Origin: Oscillospiraceae bacterium
GTDB lineage: Bacteria; Bacillota; Clostridia; Oscillospirales; Acutalibacteraceae
DNA length: 7,114 bases
Reading direction: 5' to 3'
Assembly (NCBI GenBank): GCA_902782805.1
Contig: CACZON010000173.1
Location: forward strand, 1-7,114
Shown here piece by piece: positions 4,590 to 7,114 of this stretch. The notes below the pieces were generated by a model that saw only the letters and a list, made by a program, of their open reading frames with translations, was not told the DNA's origin and made no database searches. Position 1 is the first letter of the stretch. The number at the start of each line of letters is the position of its first letter. A program made the translations under genes and the position numbers.

Positions 4590-6788
4590 TCAGCCTACCG
4601 CTTTTACCATCTTCTCGGAAGGCGTGCAGGAATACGTATCCGTAAGCGCCGATTTCATCGCCTGGTCAAGCAATTTGAGATCGGTCATACCGGCGGTCGG
4701 ATAATCCTCCGCGAGGTTATCGTTTGCGAAAACGTCGCTGCCGTAGGAGAGGAAATAGAGGCCGTCGTTCGTCTTGAGCAGGCCGTCGAACTCGAAAGGC
4801 ATATACACGGTGGTATTGATCTTCTTCTCTTCGTCGACAACCTTCATCTTGATGACCATCACGAGGATCGCGCGGTCTTCGATATCGGTCGTCTGATCCT
4901 TCGCGAGGAAGAGATATTCGCCGACCGTCGTGAAATCGGAGGCCGTCGTCGTCGTCAGGTAATTCTCCTTAACGTAGGTTTTTGCGCGTTCGATCACGTA
5001 ATCGGAAGCCGCGGTGAGCGTTTCCTGAGGAATATCAGAGAACGAAGTCACGCTGGTCTTCTCGCCCTCGTATACTTCGAATCCGTCGCCGAAGGTAAAG
5101 GTGTAATCCGAATAGGAATCCTTGATTTCTTCAACGAGATCGTAGGGATCGAAATAGCCCGAGAAGTAGTCGCTCGAGCCGATCAGGCGCTGATAGCCCT
5201 TCACGCCGTAGGAATAGACCTCCGTAAGCGCATCGTCGTTCGTGACGTTTTCAAACTTGACGGGCAGATAGAGCGTTGCGGGCATCGTCTTGCCGGCAAC
5301 CGCGCCGATCTGGGCTTTATAGATCAGATAGAGATAGTTCTTCGTATAGTTGTCCGCGTCGTTGCAAACGCCGAGCGAATAACCGACGTATTCCGTCTCG
5401 CCGACCGTATAGACGGGGTCGATATCGTCGAGCGCGTCGCTCAGATCCTCGGCGGCGTGGCTGCGGAGGACTTCGAGACCGGCGGGGGTAATCTGGGAGA
5501 ATTCGCTGATGAATTCGTTCAGGCCGGAAACCGTGTACTTCTGTTCGCGCTTCGTCAGCTTCAGTCCGTAATAGGCGGCGGTTTCGTCGTCCAGATAGGA
5601 CTCAACGGCTACCGTGATCTCGTCGCCGTTCTTCAGATAGTACTGTTTTGCTTCGCCTTCGATCGTGAAGGAATACTGATCAAGGAAATCATCGGTTCCG
5701 TTATACTCGAAAACCGCTTCGCCGTCGCCGGAGATTCCGTTGAAGGTAACCGAAAGGCCGGCGAAAGGATCGAGCTCCTTGAGCTTCGGCAGATCTGCGA
5801 CAATGATCTTCTGCTCTTCGCCGATAAACTCCATCTTCTGTTTGGAGGCGACCTCGTTGTCGAATTCGAAGGTTACCGTGATCTCATCGCCGTTTTTCAG
5901 GTTTTTGTTCGGTTCGGCGGTGACTTTGATCGTATTGATCGCTTCGTCGATTTCCGCCGCCTTCTTGAGCATCTTCGCGTATCCGCTCAGCGAAGTAAGA
6001 TCGTCGAGGGAAATCTTCTTGTCTTCGTAGATCTTATCCTCAAGCGCCGATTCATCGAGCGAAACGTACGCCACGCCGTTGCCCTCGTATCCGTCGTATT
6101 CCACCTTCAGATAATCCTTGAGATCGTAAGTGGTCTTTCCGCCGAGAACGAAGAACAGAACCACACCCGCCGCGATCAGCAGAACCGCCGCGAGAATGAT
6201 ATAGAAGAATTTATTCTTGAAAAGGCTCTTCTTGGGACCTTTTTCCTTTTTCTGCTTCTGGGGCGCCGGCTCGTTCTGAGGCGGATAAGGCAGAACGAAT
6301 CCGGGCTGCTGCGGCTGCTGCCAGGCGGCAGGATCCTGCGGCGGATAGTAATTCGCGTTGGGATCCGGCTGCTGGGGAACCGCTTCGGGGATATACGGCG
6401 CCGCTTCGGGCTGGGGGACCTCGGGGATCTGCTGGGCATAAACGGCTTGCGCCGCTTCTGCCGCCGGCTGGACTTCCTGCGGGATCTCAACAACCTTCGG
6501 GCTTTCGAACTCCGGCGCCGCAGCCGCAATCTCCGGCTGGGGGATTTCTTCCTGCGGGATCTCCGGAACCGCCGCAGCCGCTTCTTCAACGAACTGCTCG
6601 GCGGGCTGCGCCGCAGCTTCAATCGCTTCCTGCGCGGCCGGAACGGCTTCCTCTATAGGTTCAGCCGGAACCTGAGGCGGCACGGGAATGAATCCCTGCG
6701 GCGGGGCGGGTTTTCTGATCGGACTTCCGCAGTTCGTGCAGAACATCGCGGTGTCCGGGACCTGTTTACCGCAATTTGTACAGAACAT
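4590..6788 (-). CDS. Zinc-ribbon single-pass membrane protein with repeated external modules, function unknown
   Basis: The function is not recognised. The architecture resembles Gram-positive zinc-ribbon membrane proteins of the YvbJ/TcaA type, but family membership is unproven. The 732 residues run as follows. A zinc ribbon has C3/C6 and C17/C20, with FCTNCG repeated at 2–7 and 16–21. A low-complexity Pro/Glu/Ala/Gln linker covers about 22–178 with repeated EIPQ and PQPE motifs. A basic stretch (178–193) precedes one hydrophobic helix (about 194–216). The positive charges suggest that the ribbon is cytoplasmic and the C-terminal 515 residues are outside. That part has two related modules (about 220–333 and 336–423) sharing the nonapeptide LKNGDEITV at 297–305 and 385–393. 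Two further related halves follow (about 428–560 and 582–715). No catalytic motif or signal peptide is seen. AAGGGAG lies seven bases before the ATG. The gene is monocistronic, with its own promoter and terminator. A role as envelope sensor or scaffold is only a guess. Confidence 0.93.
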   Translation of the reverse strand: MFCTNCGKQVPDTAMFCTNCGSPIRKPAPPQGFIPVPPQVPAEPIEEAVPAAQEAIEAAAQPAEQFVEEAAAAVPEIPQEEIPQPEIAAAAPEFESPKVVEIPQEVQPAAEAAQAVYAQQIPEVPQPEAAPYIPEAVPQQPDPNANYYPPQDPAAWQQPQQPGFVLPYPPQNEPAPQKQKKEKGPKKSLFKNKFFYIILAAVLLIAAGVVLFFVLGGKTTYDLKDYLKVEYDGYEGNGVAYVSLDESALEDKIYEDKKISLDDLTSLSGYAKMLKKAAEIDEAINTIKVTAEPNKNLKNGDEITVTFEFDNEVASKQKMEFIGEEQKIIVADLPKLKELDPFAGLSVTFNGISGDGEAVFEYNGTDDFLDQYSFTIEGEAKQYYLKNGDEITVAVESYLDDETAAYYGLKLTKREQKYTVSGLNEFISEFSQITPAGLEVLRSHAAEDLSDALDDIDPVYTVGETEYVGYSLGVCNDADNYTKNYLYLIYKAQIGAVAGKTMPATLYLPVKFENVTNDDALTEVYSYGVKGYQRLIGSSDYFSGYFDPYDLVEEIKDSYSDYTFTFGDGFEVYEGEKTSVTSFSDIPQETLTAASDYVIERAKTYVKENYLTTTTASDFTTVGEYLFLAKDQTTDIEDRAILVMVIKMKVVDEEKKINTTVYMPFEFDGLLKTNDGLYFLSYGSDVFANDNLAEDYPTAGMTDLKLLDQAMKSALTDTYSCTPSEKMVKAVG
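5611..5636. repeat. 26-base direct repeat, copy 1 (module B of the zinc-ribbon gene)
   Basis: This copy matches 5875–5900 at 24 of 26 bases and lies exactly 264 bases (88 codons) from it in the same reading frame. It encodes the LKNGDEITV motif at residues 385–393. It marks an internal domain duplication in the gene. Confidence 0.85.
5875..5900. repeat. 26-base direct repeat, copy 2 (module A of the zinc-ribbon gene)
   Basis: This is the partner of 5611–5636, with two mismatches. It encodes the LKNGDEITV motif at residues 297–305. The surrounding protein modules are more diverged than this core. Confidence 0.85.
6255..6725 (-). other. Low-complexity Pro/Glu/Ala/Gln-rich linker segment
   Basis: This stretch encodes residues about 22–178 of the zinc-ribbon protein. 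It is dominated by P, E, A and Q with short repeated words such as EIPQ, PQPE and AAAA, changing to P/Q/Y/N-rich near the membrane end (QPDPNANYYPPQDPAAWQQP). It is predicted to be disordered and to hold the zinc ribbon away from the membrane. Such low-complexity DNA also produces long spurious open frames on both strands. Confidence 0.8.
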
Positions 6789-6795
6789 AATTTTT

Positions 6796-6802
6796 CTCCC
6801 TT
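6796..6802 (-). promoter_or_regulatory. Ribosome binding site of the zinc-ribbon gene
   Basis: AAGGGAG on the minus strand lies seven bases before the ATG at 6788. The start gives the zinc-ribbon CxxC pair right at the N-terminus, as is usual for this architecture. Confidence 0.75.
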
Positions 6803-6848
6803 CGAACTAAAAGATAGGACTCGGGCTGTATGGATGAAAGACCTGCGA

Positions 6849-6867
6849 AAAAAGCGGCAGGCTTTTT
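6849..6867 (-). other. Short hairpin in the leader of the zinc-ribbon gene
   Basis: The seven-base arms AAAAAGC and GCTTTTT (6849–6855 and 6861–6867) enclose a five-base loop. The minus-strand transcript of the predicted promoter would carry it in its leader of about 90 bases, followed by another T, so it is weakly terminator-like. A competing stem CCTGC (6861–6857) with GCAGG (6846–6842) shares its bases. The stem has only two GC pairs, so stability is doubtful. Confidence 0.35.
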
Positions 6868-6879
6868 ATCTCCAGCTAT

Positions 6880-6906
6880 AAAAAAGTGTATCATTTTCAC
6901 TTTTTT
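6880..6906. promoter_or_regulatory. Inverted repeat over the -10 box of the zinc-ribbon gene promoter (candidate operator)
   Basis: Nine-base arms AAAAAAGTG (6880–6888) and CACTTTTTT (6898–6906) are perfectly complementary around a nine-base centre. The dyad covers the -10 box (6885–6890) and nearly all of the spacer up to the -35 box of the predicted promoter. A repressor bound here would block the polymerase. It may instead be one of several A/T-flanked hairpins in this region. No regulator is identified. Confidence 0.4.
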
Positions 6907-6913
6907 TCGTCAA
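6885..6913 (-). promoter_or_regulatory. Predicted extended -10 sigma-A promoter of the zinc-ribbon gene
   Basis: On the minus strand TTGACG (6913–6908, five of six consensus bases) is followed by 17 bases and TACACT (6890–6885, four of six). TGA just before the -10 box gives an extended -10 motif. Transcription should start near 6878, leaving a leader of about 90 bases. The promoter diverges from the one at 6990–7018. Confidence 0.65.
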
Positions 6914-6926
6914 GTATTACCAAAGA

Positions 6927-6944
6927 AAAAACCGCCGGGTTTTT
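6927..6944. other. Short A/T-flanked hairpin between the divergent promoters
   Basis: Seven-base arms AAAAACC (6927–6933) and GGTTTTT (6938–6944) close a four-base loop GCCG. It is terminator-shaped on both strands, yet no gene ends here. It lies between the two predicted -35 boxes. It could stop stray transcription or be a protein site. Confidence 0.35.
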
Positions 6945-6989
6945 CGATTTTTTCCGATTTCCTGAAAAATTGCGATTTGAAAGATTTTT

Positions 6990-7018
6990 TTGCATTTTTG
7001 AAAGGATTATGGTAAAAT
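6990..7018 (+). promoter_or_regulatory. Predicted extended -10 promoter of the right-hand plus-strand gene
   Basis: TTGCAT (6990–6995, weak -35), 17 bases, then TAAAAT (7013–7018, five of six consensus) preceded by TGG, an extended -10 motif. The transcript should start near 7025, about 59 bases before the ATG at 7084. A/T tracts upstream could act as an UP element. Confidence 0.55.
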
Positions 7019-7045
7019 AAAGCGTCCGGTGGTGAATGGAGCTTA

Positions 7046-7083
7046 AAAAACACGGCAAAAAGCCTTTCTACGGAGGTGTTTTT
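7046..7083 (+). promoter_or_regulatory. Leader stem-loop partly covering the ribosome binding site of the right-hand gene
   Basis: AAAAACAC (7046–7053) can pair with GTGTTTTT (7076–7083), which runs from the last G of the GGAGG ribosome site (7072–7076) up to the base before the ATG. A small GGC/GCC hairpin (7054–7056 with 7062–7064) fits inside. The pairing would hide the SD-to-start spacer. It is AT-rich with two GC pairs, so it may be too weak to matter. Confidence 0.35.
7072..7078 (+). promoter_or_regulatory. Ribosome binding site of the right-hand gene
   Basis: GGAGGTG on the plus strand; the GGAGG core is seven bases before the ATG at 7084. It is a near-ideal site and the main support that a gene starts here. 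Confidence 0.8.
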
Positions 7084-7114
7084 ATGAAAATCGCGATCTG
7101 TTCCGACTCAAGCC
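7084..7114 (+). CDS. Start of a plus-strand gene, possibly DegV-family fatty-acid-binding protein (cut by window edge)
   Basis: Only ten codons are visible, reading MKIAICSDSS. A strong GGAGGTG site seven bases upstream and an extended -10 promoter at 6990–7018 make this a convincing gene start. A hydrophobic first strand followed by S/T-D-S-S/T is how DegV proteins begin (for example with VTDSTSDL-like motifs). DegV/FakB proteins bind fatty acids for the FakA kinase in Gram-positive bacteria. Ten residues cannot settle the family; RpiB-like proteins also begin MKIAI but continue with SDHAG, which does not fit. It is transcribed divergently from the zinc-ribbon gene and shares its 295-base upstream region. 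Confidence 0.55.
   Translation, partial: MKIAICSDSS

Noticed and set aside
6176..6622. A 148-codon arginine/serine-rich, protamine-like frame on the minus strand
   Set aside because: It is an out-of-frame reading of the Pro/Glu/Ala-rich linker of the zinc-ribbon gene; the basic composition is a frame artefact.
4488..6881. A 797-codon open frame on the plus strand opposite the zinc-ribbon gene
   Set aside because: It mirrors the minus-strand gene. Its translation is rich in R, L, I and D/G strings with no domain, it has no convincing ribosome site, and it crosses the terminator, the low-complexity linker and the opposite promoter region. Codon bias of the real gene explains its length.
6830..7015. 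A 61-codon plus-strand frame (MDERPAKKAAGF...) in the divergent intergenic region
   Set aside because: It runs through the predicted promoter and hairpins. Its K/F-rich sequence simply reads the A and T tracts, and there is only a poor ribosome site upstream.
1..7114. Mobile elements, CRISPR arrays, tRNA or rRNA genes
   Set aside because: No transposase or integrase motifs, no regularly spaced repeats, and no tRNA- or rRNA-like segments were seen; intergenic space is limited to three short stretches that are otherwise explained.

Overview
The window looks like chromosomal DNA from a member of the Firmicutes/Bacillota, most likely the Clostridia lineage. The reasons are an hprK–murB–rapZ–whiA–dnaE gene order, strong AGGAGG-type ribosome binding sites before almost every gene, and sigma-A promoters of Gram-positive style. 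By eye, the coding DNA is moderately GC-rich for that phylum, while the intergenic DNA is full of A and T tracts. No mobile element, tRNA, rRNA or CRISPR array is visible.

Layout, right to left for the minus strand. Positions 4414 down to 1 hold a tight five-gene operon: hprK (HPr kinase/phosphorylase), murB (peptidoglycan precursor synthesis), rapZ (P-loop protein of the YvcJ/RapZ family), whiA (LAGLIDADG-like fold plus helix-turn-helix) and the start of dnaE (DNA polymerase III alpha, cut by the window edge). Gaps between these genes are 8 to 41 bases. A promoter with a perfect TATAAT box lies just upstream of hprK. The yvcK/glmR gene that often lies between rapZ and whiA in Firmicutes is not there.

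Positions 4590–6788 (minus) hold a separate gene for a 732-residue membrane protein of unassigned function. It has an N-terminal double-CxxC zinc ribbon, a long Pro/Glu/Ala/Gln-rich linker, a basic stretch, one transmembrane helix, and a large predicted external region made of two different kinds of repeated module. It has its own promoter and ends at a strong hairpin terminator that separates it from the hprK operon.

Positions 6789–7083 form a divergent regulatory region. It carries an extended -10 promoter facing each way and four short inverted repeats with A5/T5 outer arms. One of these overlaps the -10 box of the zinc-ribbon gene, and another partly covers the ribosome binding site of the right-hand gene. 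That gene begins at 7084 on the plus strand; only ten codons are visible, which suggest, but do not prove, a DegV-family protein.

The operon combines carbon-status signalling (HprK), cell-wall synthesis (MurB), envelope or nucleotide-linked regulation (RapZ), division or chromosome-linked regulation (WhiA) and replication (DnaE). The most novel part of the window is the zinc-ribbon membrane protein and its hairpin-rich promoter region.
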